Part shown: positions 45,301 through 60,300 of the stretch, piece by piece
Layout of the letters: each line of letters opens with the position of its first letter
How positions within the stretch are numbered: the first letter of the stretch is position 1
Assembly (NCBI GenBank): GCA_910587955.1
Contig: CAJUNN010000002.1
Location: forward strand, 1-64,000
From: an uncultured Lachnospiraceae bacterium
Lineage (GTDB): Bacteria; Bacillota; Clostridia; Lachnospirales; Lachnospiraceae
Length of the DNA: 64,000 nt
Reading direction: 5' to 3'
Position numbers and translations under genes: made by a program
The notes under the pieces: generated by a model
What the model saw: only the letters and a program-made list of their open reading frames with translations
The model's database searches: none
What the model was told of the DNA's origin: nothing

Positions 45301-48300
45301 AAATCTCCCGTCTGGGTTACAAAACTGTTCCACCCGCTGAAATCTGCGGCATCCAGCTTCACCGAAAGGCTCTCCTCCGGCGTATAGCCGTTGTAAAGCG
45401 GCAGATTCAAAGGTGCTTTCATGCGGTAAACAAGGGTCATCTTTGTATTTGCACCCAGCACAAAGCTTGCCTCCGGCTCTGCATAAATGGCCTGCACATG
45501 GCGCTCCAGCTCTTCGTATTTCTCCGGATCCGTATCTTTCAGCGCCAGCATTTCCGACAGGCGGACAAAATATTTTCCCTTCTCCCTTAGAGCAGCCTCC
45601 CCTTCGCCCCGGATGGACTTGTAGAACTCACTGCTGGTGGTCAGGGACAGTTTGGGCAGGTTCTTCATATCGATGGGCACAATCTCCCCGTTCTTCATCT
45701 GGAAGGGGCCTACCCAGATATTCACATCCTTCCCATCCTCCAGATTCCTGGCATCTCCGGTGCCCGTACGCACTTCTACCGCGATGGTAGAAAGCCGCAC
45801 ATACCCGCGCCACACAGATCCCCGCTTTTCGGGCTGTCCGGTAATCGTAGTAAGCCTTATATCATCTGCATAAGGCAGCACATCGTAGAGAATGGGCTGC
45901 GTATAACCGTTCCCTGTCCCGGAAGTATTGGGATTCAAGATCACGGAATGGAAGCTGTATTCCGAGCCTTCCGGCACCAGAGACGGTTTCGTATAGTCAT
46001 TGCCCGTGGCATTTAAGCCCGTTCCGTACTCGGAGAAGGAGAGCTTGGTACGGGTGATGCTCTCCTGAGCGTTAAATGCAATGCCGCCCAGGGTCTTCAC
46101 CAGGGTATTTTCACTGTTCACCAGGCCGTTGCGGTTAATATCCCGCTTATCCAGTTCATAGGAATAAGTCTCCGCTCCGCTGCTGCTCTCGGGAATATGA
46201 GGCACAAAGGAACCCGGCTTAAAGGCATACGCTTTGCAGTTCATCCTGCCGGAGCTTCCGATTCCCGCTCCTTCCGTAGTAACGGGCACCAGAAAATCAA
46301 TCACCAGCCGCTGGCCGGGTTTCAGGATTCCGTCTGCCGTCCAGGTAAGAACCCGGCGCTGCCCCGTATCGTTAATATCCGTCACGTGATCGTACATCTC
46401 CAGGGTAACTCCCCGGATCTGGTGCGCCTCGGTCCTGTTTCCTTCCTCGTCCTCAATATGCCAGGTCCAGCCTGCATCCTTTTGCTCCGCCGGCCGGTTC
46501 CAGGGCTTATCCGGATTGGGATTCAGATAGGAATCCTCCCACTGAGCCTCCTGGTATTCTATATACCGGTAATTCTGGTATTTCGAAGGATCCAGCGGAT
46601 CTAACGTGGAATCAATGTCCTGGATAAAGGGAAGCACCGCAGAAATCTGGGGATTGGTAGCGTCATCCACCACCGTGCCTTTCTTCAAGTCTGTTTTGTC
46701 CACGGCTTCCTGGGACATGTTCCAGACGGAAGCCTTATATTTCAATGTCTTGCTGCTCTGGCTAATCAGCAGATCGTCCACCCATTTGTAGATGAAGTCC
46801 TTCCCCTCATCGTCCATACCTTGTTTCAGATATTTGGCGCTCAGATCCACCTCCAGCACAGGCATCTCCCGGCTCACATAGTATCCGGCACGGGCCCGCT
46901 CCCCGATCCGGCCGTATTGGTCTTTGTCATACCTGGCCCAGGGATTGGCAAAATAGTTTACATGCTGCTTGCGGGCATACTCGTGCCCTACCGTAGCCAT
47001 GACAAAGGCCGCATTCCCCTTCTTCTGGACGGTCACGGATCCGCTCTCATCCACCGTAAGCTTCGACACGACACTATCCGGCAGATCCTTTAAGTTCTCC
47101 CGATCCGGATCTACCTCATCCATCTCCTGGCTTCCCTTTTGGGAGGGATCTGCGTCTATGGCCAGACGGAACCCCTGGGGAACCATGTAGGCAGGATCAT
47201 CCGAAACAATCACATACCGGATCTGGTAAATCCTGCGTCCCAGATCATATTGGGCCGTGAGCGGCTGCATATTGACCACGTAATTTTCCTCAATGGAAAC
47301 GCCGCCCGTCTTCCCGCTGTAGGCCAGCAGATCCAGCCACCCTCCGGTGCCCGCCAGCATATCGTCCATCTCGTTGTCATAAGACACTTTGGCATCTGCA
47401 GGCCCCAAGGGGTGCTCCGCCTCCAGATCGTCGCTATACTGGACAAAGACATGCACTTTCAAATGTTTTTTAAGCGCTTCCCGGTAAGCTGCATCTCCAG
47501 CACTCTCGGGGATCTCCCATTTGCCGGTACTGATGGCAAAAATCCGCCCTGTCACCTTGTTGTCCGTAATTCCGGCTTCCTCCCGGGTACCGTCGTCCGT
47601 TCCCCGGAAAGGAATTCGGAAATCAATGAGGAACCGCGGTACAGCGCTGCCCTCGTTCACCGCCTGATCCAGGTAAATCATCAGCTGCTCCGCACCCTTC
47701 ACCGCCGGATCCTCCACCACCCGGGATGTTCCGCCAAACAAATCCGGGTTGGTAATCTCCATGCGCTTTTTCGAGGTATCCAGCCGGGCGGTGGCATGGG
47801 GTTTCAGCACGGTGACGGCTCCCGTCACGTCATGAGCATACCGATCGCTGTAATCCCCGTCCCCGTCAAGGTCAATTCCCTCGTCCTCCTGATCCATCTC
47901 TTCCCTAGCATAGTAAACCTGCCGGTCGCTGTACTCATCCAGCCTGTCAAACCCGCCGTCCGGGTACAGATCCTTTAAATAGGCTCCGTCCAAATCATCC
48001 AGGGTGATGTAGGTATCCGCCGCATAATTCTCATCCCAGTACCGCTCTCCCATGAGAATGGTATCTGCTGGTTCCAGGGAAGAAATCTCCGTGCGGATCC
48101 CAAGCACCAGAATTTCACTGCTCCCAAAGTATCCCGGCATCTTTCTGCCGTCCAGATAGTCTTCATAATTGGGATCTTTGCCTGCTCCGCTGCCGTAATC
48201 TCCCGGTGTGATCAGGTCAAAGACCAGAACCTCCCGGCCCTCCTGGTTGATCTCCCGCTTCTCCATGCGCAGGCGGAAACCGGCCTGCTCAATCTGGGAA

Positions 48301-51300
48301 AGCTCCATCCGCGCAAGCCCGCCGTCCTCTTTTTTGTACATGAGATAGAGAGCGCCGTCATCGCCGCTTCCTCCCTGCAATGTTCCGTCCGCTTCCACGG
48401 TTCCCTGAAAATCAAAGGTCACATGCTTGGGAAGCACCAGGACCATGCGGATTCTTCCATGGTTGATATCTCCATGGTACATATACTCGTCTGCCGCTGC
48501 CGCACTCTGGGCCTTCACGTGATAGTACAGCCGGTCCCGGTAGGAAAAGGCCTGGGACTTATCACTGTCATCGGGATAATAGGTGTATTCCCCTTCTGTT
48601 CCTTTCTCCGAACGGACTCCCAGCTTGGAATCCTCCACGCCGTCCGCCGGACTTTCAGACACAAAGCTCCGGTTCTCCAAGGACGGATAGCGGATCCGGA
48701 TCCGGTTGGTGGTATGTACCCCGGAATCCGGGACCGGAAGCCCCGCACTTACGGCGCCGTGTATCCCGTTCCCGTTCAAATCTGTATCTCCGGCAGCCAG
48801 ACGCAGCCCCCAGCGGATGGAAGTGTAATCCTCCATGTCAAGCTCCCACCGGGTATCTGCATAGTTTTCTTTTAGTTCAATCTTCCCGTCTTCCGTCTCA
48901 TAGTAACGGCGGTTGCCTCCGTCCTCCGTAGCATCGATGGCATAAGTTTCTGTCATCAGACTGGCGGCCGTTACGGGAAGGGTGGGGAAGTATGTGCCGT
49001 TTCGGTCGTTGCGGATGTCGGGGTAGCAGTTGAATTCCGAAGGCCTGTCAGATTCACCATTGTCCCAATTCTTATTTCCATACGGGAAATTATTATAATT
49101 TGTTACAGTATTGCTTCCTACCCAATAAGGATTCTCCGCCGCTGTTTTAGCGGACTCCGAATCAATGAGGAACTTAAAATTTTCCAGACTGCTGGACACA
49201 AAGACATGATTTTTCTGATACTGATCCAGCAGTTCATCATTGGTTCCCCCGTCTTTCGTCCCATAGTCCGGCGTCCCGGCTGTAAAGAACCGGAAAGAAA
49301 ATACCCGCTCTGTCTCGGATGCAATCTTCGCCTTATCTCCGGCCAGACTGCCCCCTTTCTGCATAAAGGTTATCTTATAGCGTCCCTCCGGCTCTCCGTT
49401 CTCCCCTTCCAGGGTAATATATTCCACCTGGGCCTCATAAAGCGCCTGCTCATTCTCTGAACCGTCTTCTCCGTTCAGAACATACAGTTCTTCCCGGGTA
49501 TTTCCGTTATAAGAAGCCCCATATAAAGTCCAATCCAGAGTCAGGGAGGCATTCTTTTCGTTATCCTCACTGAAAACTCCGTCCACAGCCAGCGGAACAA
49601 TCCCCGGCGGCAGAATATCCGTTACCACCGGATAATACAAGGTCCCTTTGCCGCCTCCATTGGTAGAATATTTGTGGCGAACTGCGTAATTGATAAAAGC
49701 AGAATACCAGCCGGTATTATAGCCTCCTCTTGAATATTGATCCGGAGCCATCGTGTTCAGCCAATACTTATTTTCCACATAAATATTCAGGGCAGAGCGC
49801 TCTCCCTTGGGATTGACATAATAACTATTGATATTTTTTCCGCTCCGATCCGTCGCTCCTATGGTAGTCCAAACCCGGAGAAAGGGCTTTCGCATATGAG
49901 CCCTGCTTCCCGTGCTGGCCCAGGTACTGCGGTCGCCTGATGCAAAGTTCTCCTTTCCGCTGTCAAAAAGGACATCCTGGGCGGATACCTCCCGGTTGGA
50001 AATGTTCATTCCGTTGATATAGGGCAGATTCGGCGAACCGTTGACTGCATACGCCTGCGCACAAATCTGTTTGCCATTGCTTCTAGGCTGATAAATATTC
50101 CAAAGCCAGTCCATGCCTCCATACTGATAGCTGAGAGCATACCGATCCCCCCGGGCTTTTCCCATTCCTATGGGATCACTGTTCCCCCAGAGAGCTGTAG
50201 AGTCGTACACCTGATAGTACCGGCTGTCACCCTGGCCTGGGTTCACAGGCCGGACCAATACCTCATCGTACCAATATTCATCCGCAGGCGTCTTATATAC
50301 ATGGGAAGGGATATCCACCAGCATCATGTATCCGCTCTCGCTTCCCCTGTAAAACCACTTCTTTAAAGGACTGCTAACCGTGATTTTCAGAACCCAGGAT
50401 ACGCTGTCCTCCTGGGCATAGTAATCCCCGCTCCGGGCATGGTTATCCCCTGCCCGGTCCATCTCCGGACTCCCGAGAATGGGATCCCGCATGGAATCCG
50501 GAGTCAGGTAGCCGTTCCACGTTCCGGGCTCCTGCAATACTTTCACCTGAATGTCTTTACTGTCCAAAGTCTGATATTCCGGTGCACGGGAAGTCCCGCC
50601 GCTTAAAATCTTCGCCTGAATGCCGGAAATATCCGGTTCCACCCCATAGGGCATAATATAGAGGAATTCGACTCCCTCCGACAAATCCCAGTCCCCGTAA
50701 TTATAAGCCCCGATGCGGGCCGTAAAATTCTGATCATATTCCAGAACCGTGATGCTGTCGTCATTTAAAAGTTTTCTGTCATAAGCTTCAAACCATCCAT
50801 CAGAAGGCTCCCACACCGAAGCGGAAGCATAATGGGTGCGCGGCACATAATCATAATGGGGATCCAGCGCTTCCGTATGATATGCCGTAGGCAGATATTC
50901 TGTGGATGCCAGATAATCACTTTCTCCAATAAGCTGTGAGCTTGCAGCCAGCCAGGCGGTCTGCAGGTGCAGACGGGCTTCCGCCCACAGCACCGCCTCG
51001 TTATGTCCTCCGCTCTCCCGGGAGCGTTGCCAGTCTGTTTCTCCCCGCAGCTTCATGACCCCGGCATACCAGTCCCTAGCCTTCCCGCTGACCGGATGAT
51101 TGTAACTTGCACTTTGGGGCAGCTCATCCTTTTTCCCATTGGTCCAGGCAGGTATATATCCGGCCTGCTGCTGGTTGTAATGGGTATTGATGTCATAATC
51201 CTTCAAATAGCCGTTGGAACCGCCTACTTCCCCATGATCATCTCCCCTGCCCGGAATAAAGACCTGGGATTCCTTTAAAAATTCATAACGGTCCGTCCCC

Positions 51301-54300
51301 GGATTCCTGGTACCGCTGACACCTGCGTCATGGCAAAGGAAACTCATATCCATCATAGCTTCTGCATTCTGAAACTGCGCCCGCATGCCATAGGCCTCCC
51401 AGGAAGGAGTTGGATACTGCGTTAAGACATAGTATTTGCCTTCCATAATTCCTATGTAGGGCTGAGACTCCGTATAGAATCCATCCACCGGATTCCAGAC
51501 TGTCCCCCCCGACCAGTATTTCGGATATACCTGTCCGTACTCTCCCATTTTGGGATAATAGTCCGGAAATACCTTCTCTCCCCGCCTGGTATAAGCCATA
51601 GGCAGGTTCTCTTCCCGTATTTCCACCTCATAGAATAGCTCAATGCGCTCTCCCGGCTCCAGGCTGCTTCCCGGAGCAAAGCGGATCTCATATACCTGGA
51701 AATCAATGGGCGTGGAAACCGTATTGCCCCCGGCTCCCAGCTTCAGATCCGCAAACCCGTGCACAAAGGGAGGACGCGCACTCCCCGCGCCGGCTGTTCC
51801 AAAAGTACACCCGTCCGTATTACTTTTCTCCGTCACCATATCTCCCCCGTAGTCCGGGATATCCTGAAATTCGGAGCGTGTAACTGTATAGGCGGGAATC
51901 TGATCTTTGTCCTTCAGATTCCCCTCCCGGTCATACCACCGGATCTGAAGGCCCCCGGTTCCTCCCAGAGCAGTCCCAGACACCGAGAGGGCATACCAGG
52001 CCGCGGACAGATCCGCCCCGGCTGTCACAAGAGCCTCCATGCCGTTGGCCGCAATGTATTCCGGCAATTTGTCATAGATCACCGGTTCCAGCAGAGCTCC
52101 CTGTATTCCCGTATCCGCGTCCGCCGGATCCAGTTCCTGGTTTATAACCGTAGTTTTAAACCAGGCGGTATCTCCCGGGCGGTAGCCAAGCTTCTGCTGC
52201 GCGTCCTCGTCGTAGACACTCTCTGCATCCGCCTCCGACTCCAGAATCTGGGTATGGAGTGTCAGAATGGGACGCTCCCGGGCAATATCTTCTTTCTCCT
52301 GGGCTTTCCCGAGAAGAGAGGTCTCCCAGAGAAATTCATATACCGCCTCTTCCTCCGGCTCCGTGCCGGGAAGGGTATTGAGAAGCTTCTCCTTGTGCTC
52401 ATGAACCAGCTCTGCTGCCGCGTTAATATGAATCTTGTAGCGGTCAGCAGCTCCTTTGATCTCTTTCTCCCCATCTGTCCGGATATCGCGGAAACGCCCC
52501 AATCCATGCAGGGTAAAGGGGTTCTCTGCAGAGGCAAAGCAGACAGGCTCCCCGTCCGTCCCCCATGCCGGAACATTCTCATAAGTCCAGCGGATTCCCA
52601 CCGCATCTTTCAGCAGGCGGAAACCGGCTGCCTTTTGCTCTTCCGTAAGGATCTCTCCCTCTATGACCAGATCTTCGGAAATCCACAGAGCTTTTTCATC
52701 CGCCCCATAGCTCTCCGCTTCCGTGCCGGCTCCGTAGAAGCAGTATTCCACCTTTGCCGTTTTCCCGGATGCTCCCGCCATGTTGTCCGGGTACGGGAAA
52801 GAAGGCTTCTTTGTCAGGTCAAAGCCTTTGTAGCGTTTTCCGTTGGATTCCGACAGGAAAGACAGGCTGTATACTGCTTCTTTCAAGGAATGGAGGGTAT
52901 CGTTGCAGACAGCCCCCGGATCTTCTCCCTCTCCGGGTTTCCCTGCTACGGTAAGAGTCACAGGCTGGCTGTCATAGTGATAATTATCATTGTCATATTC
53001 TACATTCACTGTCAAATCCAGGCTGTCATAAAATGTAAGCTCGCTCTTCACCTCAGACAGGTAGGTGCGCTCCCGCAGCACATTCAGCTTGCTTCCGAAC
53101 CATGTGCTCATCTTAGTCATAGCATCTGTATGATTTGGATCCGCATAATAACGGAGGTATTCAACCTCTTCCTCATCGGTAAAATAAGCATTCTGAACAG
53201 ACAGGGTGTTTGTCACTGCCCCGTCTTTCTCTGCATAGTCTTTGGCCTGGATTTTATACTGGGAATAGGTATGTGTAGGCCGGGCCGCCGCCTGGAAAAG
53301 AGCCGGCAGGGTCTTTCCCTCAAAGGCTTCCAGCTCCTCTGTCAGCTGGATCACCGCCACGATCACAATCTCTTTTCCCGGCTTAAGAAGATTTTCTTCA
53401 AAAGCCTTTTCCGGGTTCCCCACAGAAATATCCAGCCGCCGGAAAGCCGTCTCCTCCAGCTCCTCTCCGCTGAAAAGAGAAGCGAAAAGACCTTTCTTTT
53501 GGACTCCGTAATACTTCTCGGGCGCCAGCTTTACCGTACCTGTCCGGCCTGTCTTGTCTCCCGCAAGAACCGTAATATCTTCACTTGAGATTCCGCTGTC
53601 CTGATTTTCCACATACCAGCCCACAATGCGCTGTCCCCGGGGAACCTCAAAGACCAAATCCGGATGGTATACGGGAATGGGGCTGTCTGCATCCACTCCC
53701 ACGCTCAGGCGGTGCTCCACATAATCTCCCGGAAGGAGATGCTCCCGATCGACCGTGAAGAGCTCCCGGTCTTTCCCGTCGGCAGTTTCCCCGTCATAGG
53801 CGAAAGAGAATTCCTGGCTTCCGTCTTCTTTTTCCAGCGTCCTGCCCCGGGTCAGATCCACCAGCAGCGTACTTACCAGATTATCCATGCGGTAATAATC
53901 CCTGCGCACAGTTCCTTCCGTCAAATGTCCCTGGTACTTCTCCGCTGCACTCTCGATGGCGGTAAATTCCGCCTCCGCCGTATTCCAGTACTGGGTGGTA
54001 TCCTGTCCGGGGATCGTATTTACATCCCGGAAATCTGCAAATGCCTTGTGAATAACCGTCGGCCGGGATTTGATGGTCCAGACATTGTTTTTTATATCTT
54101 CTTCCGTCCGGTCTGCATACACACCGTCATAGGAGAAGACCGGATCCGCATCCAAAGCCTCCGGCAGATCTGTGCGGTTCTGACGGGAAGGATTGAGATA
54201 CTCCCCGCCTTTTAAGCCCTCTGCCTTATTAAGAGCCTCCAGCTCCAGAGTAAAGGACTGGATATACTCCTTCCGGTAGGTATCCCCGGGTTCCGCATTG

Positions 54301-57300
54301 TTCAGATTAACTGCATTCCAGGCCTCCAGCTTCTTATAATTCTCCCTAAGAAGCAGATCCGCATCAAAGACGTACCGGCCTCCTTCTTTCCGCATATACC
54401 GTGCATACGTTCCCCCAGCCTGCAGCTCTTCCAGGGTACAGGTAAATACCTCCTTCCCGCCGGTTCCGTAGCGCAAAGTCAGCCCCTTCACCCGGAACCA
54501 ATCGCCTTCCACAAAGGCTTCCGGGATATAGATATGTTTCAGGCGGTAATTCTGGTGCATGGTATTCTTCAGCACCGCATTGCCGATGCAGGCAGATCTT
54601 CCCTGCTCCTGATCCGTGTCCGTCCGGTTCCAGACACGCAGCTCAAAAGCCGCATAGTTGGGATCCAGATTGGCCCTGTCTCCCGTTTCCTGATAATCGT
54701 AAATCCGGTGCTCCTTGTTTGCATCATCCACCGAAGAGGCTGTCAGCAGGAAATCTGCCTGGAAGGGCAGCCGGTAAGCCAGCAGACATCCCTTATCCGA
54801 GATCTCCAGCCAGGGCTTCTCCTGATTATCGTAATAGGAAGAAGCCTTCATGGTATTCCAAGCCTCCTCCGGTATGGGCGTGGCCCGGAGAATACATACC
54901 TCCCCGCCTACATACACATCCGGCTCCTGATTGCCGTCATGATCGAAAGTTTTTTCCGAAAGAGCCATGCCCTCCAGCTCCGCCGCATAATCGCCGTCCC
55001 CCGGAAGGTTCTTAAGGATCACCTGATAGCTGTGTATGTACTCGTTTTCTCCCAGCACAAGAGCACCCTCCTGTTCCTCCTCGCCGGAGTAACAGACGGG
55101 AATATGCCAAAAGCCGGAATGTTCTTTCTCACTTTCCTTTAGATCCGCTTTTGCAATGATCCGGGGAGCTTTCAAAATTTCTTCTTTGTAGGTAACGTTA
55201 TCGCCGCTCTGTACAACCGTAACCTTCTTTACCGTTACCTCTACCGTATCTATGTAGGGATACAGCTTGGAAGACAGGTAGATATCCCTGGTCACAAAGC
55301 CATAGTGTTCATCCTCTCCGTCCGGCCGAATGACCGGAAGGGTATCTTCCAGGATGAGTTTATCCGTAAATGCGTGTTTATCCTTCCAGTCAAAGGGATC
55401 CTGATCAATCCAGTATGCCCAGTCATTGATTTCCGTGCCGTCAAGCCAGCCGAAACAATACTCTCCGCCGCCGCGGTAATCCTCATCCTTTCCGTCCGCC
55501 TCCTGGAAGAAGCTGACTGCAAACTCCTGGTAGGAACCAAACCCTACGGTGTCGTCCTTCTCCGTCAGAGGATCCGTATGGACACCTTTCTTCACCTGAT
55601 TCTTCTCTCCGCAGACCTGCACACGCACGGTAGAGCTTAGATGGCCTGCATCACAGTAAAGGGGAATACTTTTGCCCCCTCTGGCAAGCCGATATGTTAT
55701 GGAGAATCGGGCTGTCGTACCTTTGCCGGAACGCCAGGCCTCATAATTATTATAATAAGACCAGTGAGAACGTATCACCGTATCCACATCCTGGGCCTTT
55801 ACCCCCTGCTGGGTGCGGATCTTCGCCTTGGCACCCGTACGCTCTGTCCCCCCCGCCGTGAGCTTTGCCGTCACTGTGGCATTGGCCGCCCCGGCTTTCA
55901 CGAAACGCCCCGTAATCTCAAACATATATTTGGCGGAAGCATCCGTATCACTATACCAGATACCATAGTCTGCACCGGACGCATTCCCCGCTTCGTCGCA
56001 AGCCTCCTGGTTCACGTTCAGAACCACAGTCACTGCCACTACCGGATTTATCATCTGATAATCCGCCGGAGCCCGGTAGATGGCCATGCCGCCATCTTCC
56101 TGCTGCAAAAGGGGAACACGGAAAAACTGCGTTCCCGTGCCGTCTGTCTCCAGGGCATTTTCCTCCCAGTCCGCCGCCGCTATCGTCTTCACGGTTCCGT
56201 CCTGACGCTCTACCTGAATCTCTTTCAGATAGTCCTTAACCCGGGAATCCACCTTCAGATAGTAGGCCTCAAAGGCTTCCGCCGGCAGCACTGTCTTCAT
56301 ACGTACCTCTGCCCGGGTATTCATAGACTGAGGATATACATAAGCCATATTCTCATGCTCCTGAGAATAATACGAGCCGACCCGGAGATCCGGATAATTC
56401 TTTCCCACATTCACATACTGGCGGAAATCAATCAAATAGGATCCCACAGCCTTGTAACCTATATCCAATTCTATATTGTCATCAAAAACGTCCGGCCCCG
56501 TCTTATAGGGATAATTAAACCGGATATGCTCCTCCGGGGCCGCCACCTTATCAAACCGCTCCCCGCTTGCAGAGCCTTCCTCCTTATATCCCGCCGCAAT
56601 CATGGTATCGAAATACATCTTGCTGATGTAAGCCTTGGCATGATCCACATTGCGCAGCCGCAGAGCTACCAGAGCCGTATGACGCACACCGCCCAGGTAG
56701 TTGTCTCCCCAGGCCTGCACCCGGTCCTCCGTCCCGAAATCGGAATCGGAAAATCCGTGAACCCGCAGGGCAAAGGTCTCCCCCGGTGCGCTGACCGCAA
56801 AACTTTTTCCCGTAATAATGATGCTCTTTAAGTTGGGAATCCCCCACGCTATAAGCTGTTCCTCCGTAAGGGCCAGATTCCCCTCTGCGTCCAGCACAAA
56901 GGTGCCGGAGCCGTCTTCCGCCGTAAAGCGTTTCTCCCCTGCATCATAAAGGAAACAGATTCCCCGGGAGGCATCCACATCCTGAAGGGTAAGGGACACA
57001 AGCTCCCCAAACTGTTCCAGAAGCTCCTTCTCCGCCTGAATCCCGGTCGTGTGGAATCCTGTATGCGCTTCTTCGCCCTGGGCCGCGTCACGGATAGGAA
57101 GATTTACAATCAGATCCACATCCTCCAGACGGGAAGTAAAGCCGTTTCTGGCCTCCACTCGCCAGGTGAAATCCCGGTCATAGGGCACGCCCAGGTACAT
57201 CTCATTCTGGTCTGTATTTTCCGTTTCCGTTTTTGCCTTTTCCTGCAGCTCGTAATACTCCACATGAGCATACACTTCCAGACGGGGCTGGGCCACATAG

Positions 57301-60300
57301 AGGCGGTCTTTCAGGGATACGGATTCCATGGTTTCATTGGCCGGGCGGAAAGTCATGGAAGCATCCAGTTCGTTGTACCAGTCCGAATTTCCCGTCACAA
57401 CTATCCGCAGCCATTCGGCCTGATCCGGTGTCTCGCATCCATAGAAGTCGTCGCAGGCAATCACCACGCATTTTACCCGTTCCACATTTGCCAGAAGATC
57501 TTTTCCGATCACGAGCCTCCCGGCCGGGTCTGCATCCGGGCCCGGGTCTTCCGGTTTTAGACTGTCAAAAGGAATCACTACACGGGCTTCCTCCTTCTCC
57601 GGATCCTGATTCCAGTCGTAGATGCGGATTTCCCGGATTTCCACCGTATCCTCATAACCGGAAACGGCGATTTCCTCCGTCTGGAAGCCCTTCACATGGA
57701 CTTTATCTTCTGTTCCTTTATTTCCTACGTTCCGTCCTCCGTCAGAAAGATCCAGAACCAAATCCGTCTCCCCGGAAGACGCCACCGCCTGGTTGGCAAT
57801 CCGGAACTCATAACCTGTGGTCTTCCCATTGGGCACCTCCAAGGAGTGCACTGTTTTCTGGGGAGACTTGGCGCCCGCTTCATTGGTAGCCGAGCGCTTT
57901 TCCCCCATAAAACTCTCCCCCCGAAGCACCGCCTGGATACTGGAGACATTCAAAGCAGCGGAAGCTTTGACACTTTTGTTCAATGTCTCATCCGCATACC
58001 GGGTCGTAAAAGTCCCCTCTTTTTTCAGGCTGGCGCTCACAATATTGGAATGGCCCTCCAGGGCGACAAATACATCCCCGGAAAGGGCAATCTGGGCCCC
58101 GAATGTATCAAAATTCACTTCTGCCCGGAGCAGTTCGCCCCCGCTGGCCCACAACGCCCGATCCAGCACATAGTTTCCGTCTGCATCCTGCGTAAAGTTT
58201 TCCGGCAGAATCTCTATCTTTCTCCCGGAAGAAGTGTATATGGTTACGGAATGGATTTCGGCCTTCTCCTCCGCCAGTTTTTTGGACAGCACAAGCCGCC
58301 GGGTGATAAAACCGTTCACCCGGCCCGCCTTTACTTCTGCCATTGCTTCCGTGGAGAATACTCCCGGATAAATCTTTGAATTGCTGTTATTTCCCAGCTT
58401 ATACCGGTATCCTACGCCTTCCACATTGATCGGAACTACCAGAGGATTTCCGGTGGTCATACTTCCGTCATCAAATATCCGGTATGCCTCCGCACTCATA
58501 AGGGGGCTTACCGGTTCCGTGACCACGGTGGCGGCAGCTCCTTCCAGCTTATGAGGTGTTTTCAGATATCCTTTGTCCCCTGCAATTTCCGAAACCCATT
58601 TCCAGGTTTCTCCGCCCATAGCCAGCTTGTTGGTATAGGTAATACCGCTGTTTACCCGGCCCCGGACGGCAATTCTTCCTTCCAGGGAAGCCCCCGGTCC
58701 GATCCGGTGGCAGAAACGGACCCGGAAACGTCCCGTATAGGTACTCCCTTTTCCGCTTCCCGACAGATAATCCTGAATGGCCTTTTCCGCATTCATGGAC
58801 CAGACGAAAAGGCTCTCCGATGTTTTTCCTGTATCCGGCGCAAGCGTTCCCAAAGAAACGTATTGCGCGTCTCCACCCCCCTGAGGGGCAAATTCAAATT
58901 CCACAGCATCCGGTCCGGCAAACCAGTCCGTAAGCTGCGGTTCCCGGTCCGCTTCCTCAGGCCGGTCCATCTGCACACTAATCTGCACAGGGGTAAAATC
59001 CCGTTCTATCAGATCTTCCGCATAGCTGTCAAACAAGGGAATGTTTCCGCCGTTTTGGAAATCTTCCAGATAAAATACCACCTCATCACCGATGGATGCC
59101 TTCCTGGTCTTTACCCGGTTTCCCGAATCATCCAGCACATATTTCTCCCGGAACAGCTCCATCCGTGCCGGCTCAAAGCCATGATCGTCGCATTTTCTCT
59201 GAACCGTCCAGGTGGCATTCTCTCCAAAAGCAATGGTGTGATAGGACTGGGCGGGTATCTCCTGCTCTTCATCCCCAGGCACATTCCCGCTGATGGGAAC
59301 GGCTATGTAAAAGACCCGCTGCTCCGAATGGTGAAGTTCTCCCTTCCACTCAAAGTAAATGCCTCCGTTAACTGTGAAATGATAGGGAATGGGCTCCTGG
59401 ACAGTGCCCTCCTTATCCCGGGCATTTGTAAAAGAAGTCAAATCCCACTTGGCCAGCTCCTCTTCCGACAGCTCCGTGACATCATAAATAAGCGCCCCGC
59501 CTTCTCCCGGCACGCCCACAAATTCCTTCTCCCGGTCCTCCGGGTTAAAGCCGGTATTTTTCACCGGGTTCCCGTCGTTGTAGAGCCACTTCATGGCTTC
59601 CTTATCCGAAACGCCCCACAGCTTTCCGCCGTCTCCCTCTGCTGGAAGTCTTACGTTCAGGTTAAAAGATTTGATATGGCTCTTGTCGTCCTCCGACGTG
59701 TTGGCAATCACGGCCCGGTAGACCAGGTAATTGTACACATCCCACTGGGCATTCCGGGGTTCCACGCCCTCCAGGCTGGTTTCCCATTTCAGATTGGAGC
59801 AGGTGAGCACGCAGACAGAATCCGGTGTCTCTCCCGGACTGATCTCATACCCGGCTCCTACTCCCACATCCTGGAAAGATCCGTAGCCGCCGCCCATACG
59901 GATGGGCGCCGTGGTATTCTCCGGGATATCTCCATGGAGATAGATCTTTACCTTAAGGGTCTGGGTTGTACCCGTAGGCAGCACATTCCGGCTGCTAAAC
60001 CGGATCTTTCCCGTATACTCTCCGGCCACGTCCACCAGCCATCCGTCTGTGTCTCCTACAACCTTCGCCCCCACATACATGGACCCTCTCTGGTCCTCGG
60101 GCACTTCGTCCGCCTCATAGGTGGCTACGAGAATGCCGTCATCCCTTCGGTAAAAATACGGCAGTTCCAGGGTGAAGAAAACGTCCTTTGCCTCTCCGCT
60201 TCCGAACTGGGCAATGGCAGAAAGCTCAAAGGTAGCTCCGTTGGACTCTCCGTGGCCAAGCATCAGCCGCCGGCCCTTTTCTTCCTCCGGCGTCTCCTCA

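Noticed and set aside
51759..53588. A 609-codon plus-strand open frame inside the giant gene
   Set aside because: Same reasoning: no start signal, no motif, and composition typical of a reverse-strand shadow.
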